Source: Bradyrhizobium sp. LTSP849 (GTDB lineage Bacteria > Pseudomonadota > Alphaproteobacteria > Rhizobiales > Xanthobacteraceae). Taken from it: DNA of 64,000 nt. Every line of letters begins with the position of its first letter. Within the stretch, counting starts at the first letter, position 1. The translations under genes were made by a program, and so were the position numbers. Location of the stretch: NCBI RefSeq assembly GCF_000938255.1, contig NZ_JYMR01000054.1, forward strand, positions 60,015-124,014, in the 5' to 3' direction. The notes under the pieces were generated by a model, which searched no databases, was not told the DNA's origin, and saw only the letters and a list, made by a program, of their open reading frames with translations. This document shows positions 23,333 through 31,988 of this stretch, piece by piece.

Positions 23333-23970
23333 GCTTTGCCTATTTTAGATATTGAACGTCATTCCTTCACATCGTTCGCTTTCTCGGAATGCCTGGCTTA
23401 GAGCCTCCAACCCAAAGGATTGCGCTATGGATTTGGATATTCGAGCATTGATGTGTTCATACATACAATAACAGTACATCTGCCGGGCGTTCACCCGACC
23501 GCCTTCCAGAGTAATGCTCGTTCATAGTGACAAATGGCCAGCCGTTCATCTGCTAACGGCCCTGAGAACGGCACGGTCTCCCCAGACGACAAGATCCTCA
23601 TCATCCTTGTTAACGAGATGGCGCTAACGAAAGGTCTCGCAGGCGATAAGAAGCTCGCTGACAGCCTCGTCTTCGTGCTCTTGAATGCGACCGTGTTTGA
23701 AGAGACCATTCACGTCTTCCTTTGTTGGGGCATGACGATCATTTAACAACATTGAACTGACGGTCTGGTTTGCGCAAAATCCTGCAATTCTCATTCACAA
23801 CAGTGCAGAACTGGCTCAAAGTGCGCAATTTCAAAAAGGAAGTGTGTCAACAACAATAACAAGGCGCACATCACGACGAGTGTCCTTGCGCTACAAAATC
23901 CTCCCACGCGCATCGGGACAACAGATGTGCCCCGATGCGGATTTGTGACGCTAGCGAAGACCGGTCGATC
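23333..23970. other. Mostly non-coding stretch
   Basis: Over 600 bases with one short plus-strand frame at 23534-23746 (70 aa, with a DDKILIILVNEMALTKGLAGDKKL stretch in two parts and a C-terminal hydrophobic run). That frame lacks a ribosome binding site and is uncertain. The rest, including AT-rich 23745-23880, has no recognisable gene, repeat or RNA. It may contain the promoter for the HUH-like gene and possibly an origin, but no iterons are evident. Confidence 0.3.
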
Positions 23971-24405
23971 TCAGCACGGGCGCGCCCCCCGGCCGGACGA
24001 CCTAGGTTGAGCCGCTGCCTGTTTGTTTCGGCTCTTCAGGTAGTCTCGAAGATCGCGCGGCTTGACGCCCAGTTTAGTAGCTTGCCGCAGCTGCTTGACG
24101 TACTTGCCGCGGGTGCTTTTAGAGATTTTGGACGTCCCGCGTAATAAGGCTCCAAATAAGCAGATAGCCGGACCGGTCTTGAGTGCTCGCAATTTGCAAA
24201 TGCGGCTTCGATCTCTTTTCTGAGTGCCCCTGGCCATTGATTTCCAATGATAGGAGTAGATTGGTTCGAGATATTTCACGTATGCGTACCGGCCATCCTC
24301 AAGTTCTAGCGATCGAGAGGTCTCCTCAATCTCGTTGAGAATGGCGTTGAGTCTGGGATATTGGGCGGCCGCGGCTGCCTGGGTTTTAGTGGGTACAAAG
24401 GGCAT
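23971..24405 (-). CDS. Hypothetical basic protein
   Basis: 144 aa, ATG 24405. N-terminal helices (MPFVPTKTQ, YPRLNAILNEIEETSRSLEL), a Tyr-rich middle (YAYVKYLEPIYSYHW) and a strongly basic C-terminus (KISKSTRGKYVKQLRQ, VKPRDLRDYLKSRNK). The tail suggests nucleic-acid binding. No family recognised. It is divergent from the 322-aa unknown gene with about 90 bases between the starts. Confidence 0.5.
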   Translation of the reverse strand: MPFVPTKTQAAAAAQYPRLNAILNEIEETSRSLELEDGRYAYVKYLEPIYSYHWKSMARGTQKRDRSRICKLRALKTGPAICLFGALLRGTSKISKSTRGKYVKQLRQATKLGVKPRDLRDYLKSRNKQAAAQPRSSGRGARPC

Positions 24406-24494
24406 GGACGGTCTCCTATTGCAACGCCGGGATAGCGTATGAGGCGACGCTGGAGGATTTATAGCGCTATGGGAATCCTAACGGGAGCGTAGGA

Positions 24495-25463
24495 ATGGGC
24501 GACATTGAATTGGAAGCACGACGAGGCCGAACTTCCGAAGGATTGAAATTTTTTCGATTCCTTCCGAAGCACGCCATTTGCGAATTAGCTGCCGCAAAAG
24601 GACAGTATTCCGTCTCCAAAGCGTATTCAGCAATTGCTCTCATCTTTTGGGCATTTTTGGACGGTCGCACCGGAACAAGGGAAGATCCCAAAGGTACTTC
24701 ATTGATCTACACGAGCGATGCTCGCCGAGCCGGCAACCTGTTCTTGCTATTTGAATTGCATCGCCTTTTACCTCGGAAATCAGCACACCATGATGAAATT
24801 TCTGAAATTATGCGGATGTTCGAGGACACCGAGGGGTTCGCGAACGCAATTGTAGGCAGCTCTTCGGACGACCTGCTCCTCCGATGCCGTGAAAGTTGGA
24901 AAGTCATAAAATTTGTCGTTGAGATCGTAAGGTATATGGTGAGGGATGACGCGGCGCTTGAAGGCAGGCAGACTATTGAGCACGCAAAATACTTTCTTTC
25001 ACAGTACCAGCACGTCACCGACTTTCCTGGATGGGTGCAGTCGGACGCGAGGGGACGCAGTATAAAAACGCAAGAAAAGATTTGGTCGCAATACGTCACA
25101 GCCGCGCCGGTGCTTTTCGCGATCCACTGTGATGAAAAGTTTCATTACGGAGCGTTCAATGAACTTGAATCAATCGTCGAATGGGTCAAATGCTTCTCTA
25201 GCGATCCCGCCCGGGTCGAACTCTTCTTACGAAGAGCCGCGAAAGTATCGAGAATCCTGCGTAGAAAAAGCGACGTAAGAAGGATACGCAAAGGGTACTT
25301 CAAGGGGATAAAGTCTATAAGATTGCGTGTTTCACCACTCACGGCAAGGCAACTCGCCTTCATCCAAAGGATGGACATTTCGTTTCGATCAAGCGACGGC
25401 AAAGACTATCGGCCCGAAGAAATGAAAAAGCCAAAGCGACCACGGATCCTACCGGAGACGTAG
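24495..25463 (+). CDS. Hypothetical protein of AT-rich cargo
   Basis: 322 aa, ATG 24495 preceded by GGGAGCGTAGGA. Predicted mostly helical with aromatic-rich stretches (AIALIFWAFLDGRTG, FVVEIVRYMVRDD, VLFAIHCDEKFHYGAF) and a basic C-terminus (KSDVRRIRKGYFKGIKSI, KKPKRPRIL). No known motif. Codon usage is clearly more AT-rich than the core genes, a sign of transfer. Its place between a basic small protein and the integrase module makes it typical end-of-island cargo. Confidence 0.55.
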   Translation: MGDIELEARRGRTSEGLKFFRFLPKHAICELAAAKGQYSVSKAYSAIALIFWAFLDGRTGTREDPKGTSLIYTSDARRAGNLFLLFELHRLLPRKSAHHDEISEIMRMFEDTEGFANAIVGSSSDDLLLRCRESWKVIKFVVEIVRYMVRDDAALEGRQTIEHAKYFLSQYQHVTDFPGWVQSDARGRSIKTQEKIWSQYVTAAPVLFAIHCDEKFHYGAFNELESIVEWVKCFSSDPARVELFLRRAAKVSRILRRKSDVRRIRKGYFKGIKSIRLRVSPLTARQLAFIQRMDISFRSSDGKDYRPEEMKKPKRPRILPET

Positions 25464-25729
25464 GATTCACACCTCGAACCGATCCGGCTAAACCGCAAGC
25501 AAGCTAGTTATTTGCTGAGGCGGTTTATGTCGATTGCCCACCTTCCGGCATTACTGGATGCGCTGCCCCGCAGATCCAAACATCATGCTGGGACATGCAA
25601 TGAATTCGGCGATCATCAAAAGAATGATCGGCAAGACCGCCCGTGTCCGACTCGGCGCTCAACTGCACCTGCCGGTCACCCGCAATGATCGAGCGCGCAG
25701 ATCGACCTTCTGATATGATGCCTTCGAAC

Positions 25730-26077
25730 ATGTCGGAAGAGGCCCCTCTTCGTTTAAAGGTCGCCGCTCAGCTGGCGTTCCCTGATGGTTCGATGACGGC
25801 TTCGGGTCTGCGCCGCGAGGCTGCTCGAGGCCGGCTGGAGGTCGAGCGGATTGCGGGAAAGGACTACACTACCTTAGAGTCGATTAGGAAAATGAGGGAA
25901 CTATGCCGCGTCCAAGTAAAGGTGCAAGACTCTACAAACGAAAGGCGCGATACACTGACGGCAAACTCGTCCACCGTGCTGTCTGGATCATCAAGGACGG
26001 GTATAGCCATATCGCCACAGGATGCGTTGCGAGCTCGTCTGAAAAAAAGCCGCCAGCAAAAGCAGAGCAAGCCCTAG
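25730..26077 (+). CDS. Excisionase-like HTH protein overlapping the integrase
   Basis: 115 aa from ATG 25730 (MSEEAPLRLKVAAQL); starts at 25715 or 25718 are possible. The first 65 residues form a winged-HTH-type DNA-binding unit: LKVAAQLAFPDGSM, TASGLRREAARGRLEVERIAG, YTTLESIRKMRELC. This is the arrangement of rhizobial island excisionases. The C-terminal 60 residues are low-complexity polar. The gene overlaps the integrase start by 175 bases in another frame, which would couple the amounts of the two proteins. It probably controls the direction of recombination at the tRNA. Confidence 0.65.
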   Translation: MSEEAPLRLKVAAQLAFPDGSMTASGLRREAARGRLEVERIAGKDYTTLESIRKMRELCRVQVKVQDSTNERRDTLTANSSTVLSGSSRTGIAISPQDALRARLKKSRQQKQSKP

Positions 26078-27183
26078 CGGACTACATCGCTCGTAAGTAT
26101 CAACCCGAACGGCGCCGCCAAGACATTGAGGACATCGATTGTGCTGATGTCCTCTCGATTTATCTGACCGACATCGGCGAGCCCGGCGATCAGTTCGAGA
26201 TCGAGGCCCGAATTGAGCGGCTCAACGACTTTTGGGGTAGCAAAAAATTGTCCGGGGTAAATGCGCAGACCTGCGCGGCCTACGTCAAACAGCGTGGCAA
26301 CCGCGGAGGTGCACGCCGCGACCTCGAGACGTTTCGCGCTGCAATCAATCATCATGCGAAAGAAGGCTTTCACCGGGGCGTCGTGCGCATTTCGCTTCCG
26401 CCCAAGGGCGAGGCTCGCGACAGATGGCTTACACGAAGCGAAGCAGCAGCGCTGATCTGGCACTGTTGGCGCTATCGGGAGAAGCAGACGATCCATTCGG
26501 GGACGTCAAAAGGTGATCCAGTGACCACAAGCCGCCGGCCCCTGCGCCATATCGCCCGCTTTGTCCTGATCGGCCTATACACAGGCACTCGGGCAGGTGC
26601 GATAGCGACAGCGTCGCCCTATGCCGTGTCGGGGCGGTCTTACGTGGATCTGGAGCGCGGCATTTTTTATAGGAAGGCCATTGGCAAGCGCACGACGAAG
26701 AAGCGGCAGACGCCGGCGCCGATACCGCCTCGGCTGCTTGCCCACCTTCGACGCTGGCGGAACCGCAAGCTGATGGCGGAGTGCTTCGTTGAATTCAACG
26801 GCAAGCCGGTCTCCTCCGTAAAGAAGGGCTTCAAGACCGTTGTGGGGCTTGCTGGCCTACCGGGGAAGGTGACGCCCCACACCCTGCGCCATACCGCTGC
26901 GACATGGCTGATGCAGCGTGGCGTGCCAATTTGGGAGGCTGCAGGGTTCCTGGGTATGTCTCCCGAGGTCCTGCAGGACACCTATGGGCATCACCACCCA
27001 GACTTTCTGCAGGGGGCGGCCACGGCCATTGGCCAAAAAGGCCGCTACGTTTCGGTGGCCGAAACGGTGGTCAACTTGACCGAGGATCGAAATCAGAAGA
27101 AAAAGCCTAATGATTTCTGGTCGGAGTGGCAGGATTCGAACCTGCGACCCCTGCGTCCCGAACGCAGTGCTCTACCGGGCTGA
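25903..27183 (+). CDS. Tyrosine-recombinase integrase of the tRNA-Pro island
   Basis: 426 aa from ATG 25903 (MPRPSKGARLYKRKARY). The N-terminal arm- and core-binding domain runs to about residue 180. The catalytic domain has Arg in IGLYTGTRAGAI, HTLRHTAATW and GHHHPDF as HxxR and second His; the Tyr of QDTYGHH is the nucleophile. It would cut and join the tRNA-Pro 3' end (attB). The last 22 codons, beginning WSEWQDSNLRPL, are the antisense of the tRNA-Pro gene. The C-terminus is therefore contributed by the target and changes on excision. Confidence 0.9.
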   Translation: MPRPSKGARLYKRKARYTDGKLVHRAVWIIKDGYSHIATGCVASSSEKKPPAKAEQALADYIARKYQPERRRQDIEDIDCADVLSIYLTDIGEPGDQFEIEARIERLNDFWGSKKLSGVNAQTCAAYVKQRGNRGGARRDLETFRAAINHHAKEGFHRGVVRISLPPKGEARDRWLTRSEAAALIWHCWRYREKQTIHSGTSKGDPVTTSRRPLRHIARFVLIGLYTGTRAGAIATASPYAVSGRSYVDLERGIFYRKAIGKRTTKKRQTPAPIPPRLLAHLRRWRNRKLMAECFVEFNGKPVSSVKKGFKTVVGLAGLPGKVTPHTLRHTAATWLMQRGVPIWEAAGFLGMSPEVLQDTYGHHHPDFLQGAATAIGQKGRYVSVAETVVNLTEDRNQKKKPNDFWSEWQDSNLRPLRPERSALPG

Positions 27184-27194
27184 GCCACACTCCG
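27118..27194 (-). tRNA. tRNA-Pro (CGG anticodon), island attachment site
   Basis: Reading the minus strand, CGGAGTG begins the acceptor stem and pairs with CACTCCG before the discriminator A and an encoded CCA (complement of TGG at 27118-27120). The D-arm contains GCTCAGCCCGGTAGAGC. The anticodon arm is CTGCG-TTCGGGA-CGCAG, giving anticodon CGG for Pro codon CCG. The T-arm has GGTTCGAATCC. The tRNA 3' end faces the island, where tyrosine recombinases usually insert. The integrase frame overlaps it antisense. Confidence 0.95.
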
Positions 27195-27262
27195 ACAAGA
27201 GGCCGGCTTATAGCGTCGGGCTTGGCGCACCGCAAGCGGCCGATTTGAGGAATTTCGTCCCA

Positions 27263-28252
27263 GTGAAAACGGGCCTTGAAACACTGATTTTGCCGGCTGG
27301 CGAGGCTGGCGCCGAGGCTGCGGCCCGCACGCTGGCCGCCGGCGGGCTGGTCGCGTTCCCCACCGAGACGGTCTACGGGCTTGGGGCCGACGCCGGCAAT
27401 GCGACCGCGATCGCCCATCTCTATGCCGCCAAGGGGCGGCCGGCCTTCAATCCGCTGATCGCCCATGTCGCCGACCTCGCCGCGGCGCGCCGAATCGGAC
27501 GGTTCGATGCGCACGCCTTGCGCCTTGCGGAGGCGTTCTGGCCGGGGCCGCTGACGCTGGTGGTCGCCAAGACGGACGGCTGCCCGGTGGCCGATCTCGC
27601 CACCGCGGGGCTCGGCACCGTCGCGATCCGCATCCCGGCCCATCCGGTGGCGGAGGCGATCCTGCGCGCCTTTGGCGGGGCGGTGGTGGCGCCATCCGCC
27701 AACATCTCCGGCCACGTCTCGCCGACACTGGCTGCCCATGTCGAGAGCGACCTTTCGGGGCGGATCGATCTGATCGTCGACGGCGGGCCGGTCGAGGTCG
27801 GCGTCGAATCGACCATCGTCGGCTGCTTCGACGCACCGATGCTGCTCCGCCCCGGCGGACTGTCACGCGAGCGGATCGAGGCCGTGCTCGGCGCAGCCTT
27901 GGCGCGGCCGCCCGCGGAGGCCGAGAGCGACGACAGCCAGCCGCTGGCGCCGGGCATGATGGCCTCGCATTACGCGCCGCGCGCGACTGTGCGGCTCAAT
28001 GCGCGCGACATCACCCCGGGCGAGGCGCTGCTGGCGTTCGGCCCTGAGCGCCTGGCTGGTCTTGACGTCGCGTCGGCCGTCATGAATTTGTCGCCCAGCG
28101 GTGATCTCGATGAAGCCGCCGCCAATCTGTTCGGCTATCTTCGCGCCCTCGATGCGAAGAGCCCGCGGGCGATTGCCGTAATGACCATCCCCGAGGAAGG
28201 CTTGGGCGAAGCGATCAACGACCGGCTGCGCCGCGCGGCCGTCGCACGATAA
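27263..28252 (+). CDS. L-threonylcarbamoyladenylate synthase (Sua5/TsaC family)
   Basis: 329 aa from GTG 27263. It makes threonylcarbamoyl-AMP from Thr, bicarbonate and ATP for the t6A37 modification of tRNAs reading ANN codons. The YrdC domain spans about residues 10-200 with FPTETVYGLG, the KGRPAFNPL substrate loop and the APSANISGHVSP motif. The C-terminal Sua5 domain (about 215-329) makes it the long form. It is the first core gene after the tRNA and begins a co-directional run with the oxidoreductase 8 bases on. Frames opening at 27110 read through the tRNA and are not used. Confidence 0.92.
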   Translation: MKTGLETLILPAGEAGAEAAARTLAAGGLVAFPTETVYGLGADAGNATAIAHLYAAKGRPAFNPLIAHVADLAAARRIGRFDAHALRLAEAFWPGPLTLVVAKTDGCPVADLATAGLGTVAIRIPAHPVAEAILRAFGGAVVAPSANISGHVSPTLAAHVESDLSGRIDLIVDGGPVEVGVESTIVGCFDAPMLLRPGGLSRERIEAVLGAALARPPAEAESDDSQPLAPGMMASHYAPRATVRLNARDITPGEALLAFGPERLAGLDVASAVMNLSPSGDLDEAAANLFGYLRALDAKSPRAIAVMTIPEEGLGEAINDRLRRAAVAR

Positions 28253-28260
28253 GAAGCGCA

Positions 28261-29700
28261 ATGAGAGAAGACATGAACGTCAATAAGCCAGCCACCCCTC
28301 CGCTTGCGCCCGAGTTGATCGAACAATTTCGCAAGATCGTCGGCGACCGCCACGCGATCACCGATGCCGCCGACATCGAGGCCTACGTCACCGAAGAGCG
28401 CAATCTGTTTCACGGCCGCTCGCCGCTGGTGCTGCGTCCGGGCTCGACGGCTGAAGTGTCTGATATCTGCAAGCTCGCCTCCGAGCACAAAATCGCGCTG
28501 GTGCCGCAGGGCGGCAACACCGGGCTCGTCGGCGGCCAGACGCCGCACAATGGCGAGGTGGTGGTGTCGCTGCGCCGTCTGGACAAGATCCGCGAGATCG
28601 ATGTTGGGTCGAACACCATGACCTGCGAGGCCGGCGTGGTGTTGCAAATCGCACAGCAGAAGGCGGCCGAGGTCGACCGGCTGTTTCCACTGTCGCTCGG
28701 CGCGGAGGGAAGCTGCACCATCGGCGGCAACCTCTCGACCAATGCCGGCGGCACCGCCGCGCTCGCCTATGGCGTCGCGCGCGAGATGGCGCTGGGGCTC
28801 GAGGTGGTGCTAGCCGACGGCCGCGTGCTCAATGTGCTGTCGAAGCTGAAAAAGGACAACACCGGCTACAATCTGCATAACCTCTTCATCGGCGCGGAAG
28901 GCACGCTCGGCATCATCACGGCGGCGACGCTGAAACTGTTCCCGAAGCCGCGAGCGATCGAGACCGCCTACGTCGGGCTGAAGTCGCCGGAGGCGGCGTT
29001 GAAGCTGCTGACGATCGCGCAGAGCGAGGCGGCCAACTCGCTGACGAGCTTCGAGCTGCTGTCGGAGATGGCGGTCGATTTCTCGATCCGTCACGGCATC
29101 GACGTGCGCGATCCGCTTGAGCAAAAGCATCCCTGGTACGTGTTGATGGAATTGTCCGCAGCCGGCGACGATGCCCGCGCGCCGCTGGAAACGATCCTGA
29201 CCCGCGCCATGGAAGACGAGATCGTCGACGACGCCGTGATCGCGGCGAATCTCACCCAGCGCGCCGGCTTCTGGAAGCTGCGCGACGAGATGTCGTCGGC
29301 GCAGAAGCCGGAGGGCGGCTCGATCAAGCACGATATCTCCGTGCCCGTCGCTGCCGTGCCCGGCTTCATCGCGGAGGCCAATGCCGCCGTGGTCAAACTG
29401 ATCCCCGGCGCGCGACCGGTGCCGTTCGGCCATCTCGGCGACGGCAATCTGCACTACAATGTCAGCCAGCCGGTCGGCGCCGACAGCGCGGATTACCTGG
29501 CGCGCTGGCACGAGATGAACGCGGTGGTGTTCGCGATCGTGCTGCGCATGGGCGGCTCGATCTCGGCCGAGCACGGCATCGGCGTGCTCAAGCGCGACGA
29601 ACTGCCTGACGTCAAGGACAAGACCGCGATCGAGCTGATGCGGTCGATCAAGGCGATGCTCGATCCGCTTGGAATCATGAACCCGGGGAAAGTGCTGTGA
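28261..29700 (+). CDS. FAD-binding D-hydroxyacid dehydrogenase (D-2-hydroxyglutarate/D-lactate type)
   Basis: 479 aa (ATG 28261, or 28273 four codons later). The FAD_binding_4 domain contains QGGNTGLVGGQTP and EGSCTIGGNLSTNAGG, which grip the FAD. The C-terminal FAD-oxidase_C domain has GHLGDGNLHYNV and EHGIGVLKRDEL, the family's substrate and metal region. Such enzymes oxidise D-2-hydroxyglutarate, D-lactate or similar acids and pass electrons to a carrier. The exact substrate cannot be read from sequence. It overlaps the acetyltransferase GTG by four bases. Confidence 0.85.
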   Translation: MREDMNVNKPATPPLAPELIEQFRKIVGDRHAITDAADIEAYVTEERNLFHGRSPLVLRPGSTAEVSDICKLASEHKIALVPQGGNTGLVGGQTPHNGEVVVSLRRLDKIREIDVGSNTMTCEAGVVLQIAQQKAAEVDRLFPLSLGAEGSCTIGGNLSTNAGGTAALAYGVAREMALGLEVVLADGRVLNVLSKLKKDNTGYNLHNLFIGAEGTLGIITAATLKLFPKPRAIETAYVGLKSPEAALKLLTIAQSEAANSLTSFELLSEMAVDFSIRHGIDVRDPLEQKHPWYVLMELSAAGDDARAPLETILTRAMEDEIVDDAVIAANLTQRAGFWKLRDEMSSAQKPEGGSIKHDISVPVAAVPGFIAEANAAVVKLIPGARPVPFGHLGDGNLHYNVSQPVGADSADYLARWHEMNAVVFAIVLRMGGSISAEHGIGVLKRDELPDVKDKTAIELMRSIKAMLDPLGIMNPGKVL

Positions 29701-30143
29701 ACGTGTCCTCCGCCCTCACGATCGATGCAATCGCCGACACCGACGTCGAGCCGGTCGTGGCGCTGTGGCAGCGCTGCGGCCTGACCCGCCCCTGGAACGA
29801 TCCGCATGCCGACATCGCACTGGCGCGGCGGCGCGATAACTCGACGATCCTGATCGGCCGCGACGGCGGCGCGATCGTCGCCACCGTCATGGTCGGCTAT
29901 GACGGCCATCGCGGCTGGATCTATTACGTCGCCGTCGACCCCGACTGCCGCAAGCGCGGTCTGGGCCGCGTCATCATGGCGGCCGCCGAAGACTGGCTGC
30001 GTCAGGCCGGGATTTCAAAACTTCAGCTCCTGGTCCGCCGCGAGAATGCGCAAGCCAATGCATTCTACCAGTCGCTTGGCTTCGAGGAATCCACCTCGGT
30101 GATGTTCCAAAAGTGGCTCGACGGCCGCGATCCGACTTCTTAG
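29697..30143 (+). CDS. GNAT acetyltransferase (YpeA-like)
   Basis: 148 aa from GTG 29697, overlapping the upstream stop. It is a complete GNAT fold: YYVAVDPDCRKRGLGRVIM is the acetyl-CoA pyrophosphate loop (RxxGLG), followed by the helix AAEDWLRQAG and the beta-5/alpha-4 element LQLLVRRENAQANAFYQSLGF with a terminal Tyr-Ser. Length and order match YpeA. The acceptor substrate is unknown. It forms an operon with the flavin dehydrogenase and the Nudix gene downstream. Confidence 0.85.
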   Translation: MNVSSALTIDAIADTDVEPVVALWQRCGLTRPWNDPHADIALARRRDNSTILIGRDGGAIVATVMVGYDGHRGWIYYVAVDPDCRKRGLGRVIMAAAEDWLRQAGISKLQLLVRRENAQANAFYQSLGFEESTSVMFQKWLDGRDPTS

Positions 30144-30163
30144 TTTTTGCCTGGAAGACAGCA

Positions 30164-30745
30164 ATGACCATTTCCGACCGCGTCCGCATCAAGGACGTCC
30201 GCGTGCTCTCGGACAATTGGACCACCCTGAAGAACACCACGTTCGATTACCGGCGCGCCAATGGCGAATGGCAGACGCAGCACCGGGAGACCTATGAGCG
30301 CGACAACGCCGCCGCCGTGCTGCCCTATAATCGCGCGCGGCGTACGGTGATCCTGGTGCGCCAGTTCCGCCTGCCGGCGTTTATCCGCGGCTACGACGAT
30401 CTCCTGATCGAAGCCGCCGCCGGCGTGCTCGACGATGCCTCACCCGAAGTGCGCATCCGCGCCGAGGCCGAGGAGGAGACCGGCTATCGCCTGCACGACG
30501 TCCACAAAGTGTTCGAGGCCTTCATGAGCCCGGGCGCCATCACCGAGAGGCTGCATTTCTTCGTCGCCGAATACGAACCGGAGATGCGGGTGAGCGCCGG
30601 TGGCGGCCTCGAGCACGAGGGCGAGGACATTGAGGTGCTGGAGCTCGGCATCGACGAGGCCTTAGCGATGATCGCAGACGGACGCATCATCGACGCCAAG
30701 GCGATCATGCTGCTGCAATACGCGGCGCTGCATCTGTTTCGGTAG
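30164..30745 (+). CDS. nudK: NudK-type Nudix hydrolase
   Basis: 193 aa from ATG 30164; a longer frame from 30113 overlaps the acetyltransferase. It begins with the NudK-specific start (RIKDVRVLSDNW), then LVRQFRLPAF and a NudK-type Nudix box containing VLDDASPEV and EAEEETGY, with the Glu pair as metal ligands. An ERLHFFVAEY and ..EGEDIEVLEL segment completes the NudK pattern. By family it hydrolyses GDP-mannose or similar nucleoside diphosphate sugars. A palindromic repeat starts 13 bases after its stop. Confidence 0.85.
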   Translation: MTISDRVRIKDVRVLSDNWTTLKNTTFDYRRANGEWQTQHRETYERDNAAAVLPYNRARRTVILVRQFRLPAFIRGYDDLLIEAAAGVLDDASPEVRIRAEAEEETGYRLHDVHKVFEAFMSPGAITERLHFFVAEYEPEMRVSAGGGLEHEGEDIEVLELGIDEALAMIADGRIIDAKAIMLLQYAALHLFR

Positions 30746-30757
30746 GTGCTTTCGTCA

Positions 30758-30896
30758 CCTCGCCCCGCTTGCGGGGAGAGGTCGGATTACATCGAAGATG
30801 CAATCCGGGTGAGGGGGACTCTCCGCGAGTCCAACTCTCACCACCCCTGCGGAGACTCCCCCTCACCCCAACCCTCTCCCCGCAAGCGGGGCGAGG
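30758..30896. repeat. Palindromic intergenic repeat family A, copy 1
   Basis: A 139-base element whose ends are inverted copies. The left arm from 30758 (CCTCGCCCCGCTTGCGGGG, then AGAG) is mirrored by the right arm at 30874-30896 (CTCTCCCCGCAAGCGGGGCG). The inner part also pairs (GTGAGGGGGACTC / GACTCCCCCTCAC). It lies between nudK and the GrdB-like gene. A related element is at 58672-58807. Confidence 0.85.
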
Positions 30897-31022
30897 GAGC
30901 GCACTTGCTGCGCGGCGAGCGATTGCGCAACGCAATTCTGACCTGCGCGGTCATGGGGCCTGTTGAGCTGACCGCCGACTATCTCTAGTCTGGCTTCAAC
31001 AAGAACCACAGGAGACGCGCCC

Positions 31023-31952
31023 ATGTCCGCCCCGCGCGACGACGAATTCGGCTTTGCGCCCGACTACGATGCCCCCGTCCCCTATATGCAGCGCACGCGC
31101 GACTATTACGCGGCGATCGGCTACACCACGGCCTATCGCTGGGCGCACTACACCGAGGCGCCGTTCCAGCCGCTGAAGAAAAAGCTTTCGCAGTCGCGCG
31201 TCACGATCGTCACCACGGCCGCGCCATACGATCCCACCAAGGGCGACCAGGGGCCGGGCGCGGCGTATAATGGCGGCGCCAAATTCTATCAGGTCTATGA
31301 CGGTGACACGTCGAAGCAGCACGATCTGCGCATCTCGCACATCGGCTACGACCGCAAGCACACCTCGGCCACCGACAACGGCACCTGGTTTCCGCTGCCG
31401 CAGTTGTTGAAGGCCAGCGCTGCGGGCCGTATCGGCGAAGTCGCGCCGCGTTTCTTCGGGGCGCCGACCAACCGCAGCCATCGCGTTACGCTTGACACCG
31501 ACGCGCCGGAGATTTTGGCGCGCTGCCTCGCTGATGCGGTCGATGTCGCCGTGCTGGTGCCGAACTGCCCGGTCTGCCACCAGACCACGGCGCTGGTGGC
31601 GCGGCATCTCGAGGCCAACGGCATTCCGACCGTGGTGATGGGCTGCGCCAAGGACATCATCGAGCACGCCGCCGTGCCGCGGTTTTTGTTCTCGGACTTC
31701 CCGCTCGGCAATTCCGCCGGCAAGCCGCACGATGTCGCCTCGCAGGCGCAGACGTTCGAACTGGCGCTGAAACTGCTGGAGACCGCGAGCGGCCCGCAGA
31801 CGACGATGCAATCGCCATTGCGCTGGAACGAGGACGCGTCCTGGAAGCTCGACTACAACAACGTCGCACAGATGAGCCCGGAAGAGCTGGCGCGCCGCCG
31901 CGCCGAGTTCGACAAGCAGAAAGAGATCGCGCGCGGCAATCGCGCCGCTTGA
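31023..31952 (+). CDS. GrdB-like reductase family protein (glycine/sarcosine/betaine reductase B type)
   Basis: 309 aa, ATG 31023 with CAGGAGACGCG upstream. The middle part contains VAVLVPNCPVCHQTTALVARHLE, split by a short turn, with a C-P-V-C motif in the place where true GrdB has its selenocysteine. IPTVVMGCAKDIIEHAAVPR and a DFPLGNSAG loop follow. I assign it to the selenoprotein-B-related family found in aerobic proteobacteria, which uses Cys. It is followed after 36 bases by a CaiB/BaiF CoA-transferase, suggesting joint action on an unknown acyl or amino-acid substrate. It is unlikely to be the classical clostridial glycine reductase. Confidence 0.6.
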   Translation: MSAPRDDEFGFAPDYDAPVPYMQRTRDYYAAIGYTTAYRWAHYTEAPFQPLKKKLSQSRVTIVTTAAPYDPTKGDQGPGAAYNGGAKFYQVYDGDTSKQHDLRISHIGYDRKHTSATDNGTWFPLPQLLKASAAGRIGEVAPRFFGAPTNRSHRVTLDTDAPEILARCLADAVDVAVLVPNCPVCHQTTALVARHLEANGIPTVVMGCAKDIIEHAAVPRFLFSDFPLGNSAGKPHDVASQAQTFELALKLLETASGPQTTMQSPLRWNEDASWKLDYNNVAQMSPEELARRRAEFDKQKEIARGNRAA

Positions 31953-31988
31953 CGTCCTCCAATAACGACAATCAAAAGGGAGAGAGAC

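Larger units (their letters stand above)
1..27117. mobile_element. Genomic island (defence and cargo), right end at tRNA-Pro
   Basis: A stretch rich in defence genes, recombinases, unknown genes and pseudogenes ends exactly where a tRNA-Pro(CGG) begins. The integrase gene at 25903-27183 abuts and runs through that tRNA, the usual arrangement for islands inserted in a tRNA 3' end. Gene density is looser and local base composition more AT-rich (for example around 17 kb and 24-25 kb) than in the compact GC-rich core after 27.2 kb. No second copy of the tRNA 3' segment is visible inside the window, so the left boundary is probably outside it. Confidence 0.8.

Noticed and set aside
1..26000. Left attachment repeat inside the window
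   Set aside because: I looked for the tRNA 3' end sequence GTCGGAGTGGCAGGATTCGA and found no second copy, so the boundary seems to be outside.
1..27117. CRISPR array
   Set aside because: No regularly spaced direct repeats with variable spacers were seen; the repeats found are palindromic intergenic elements of the core.
27110..27262. N-terminal extension of Sua5 and integrase tail WSEWQDSNLRPL as a domain
   Set aside because: Both are read-through of the tRNA-Pro gene; the Sua5 start with a suitable upstream region is GTG 27263.
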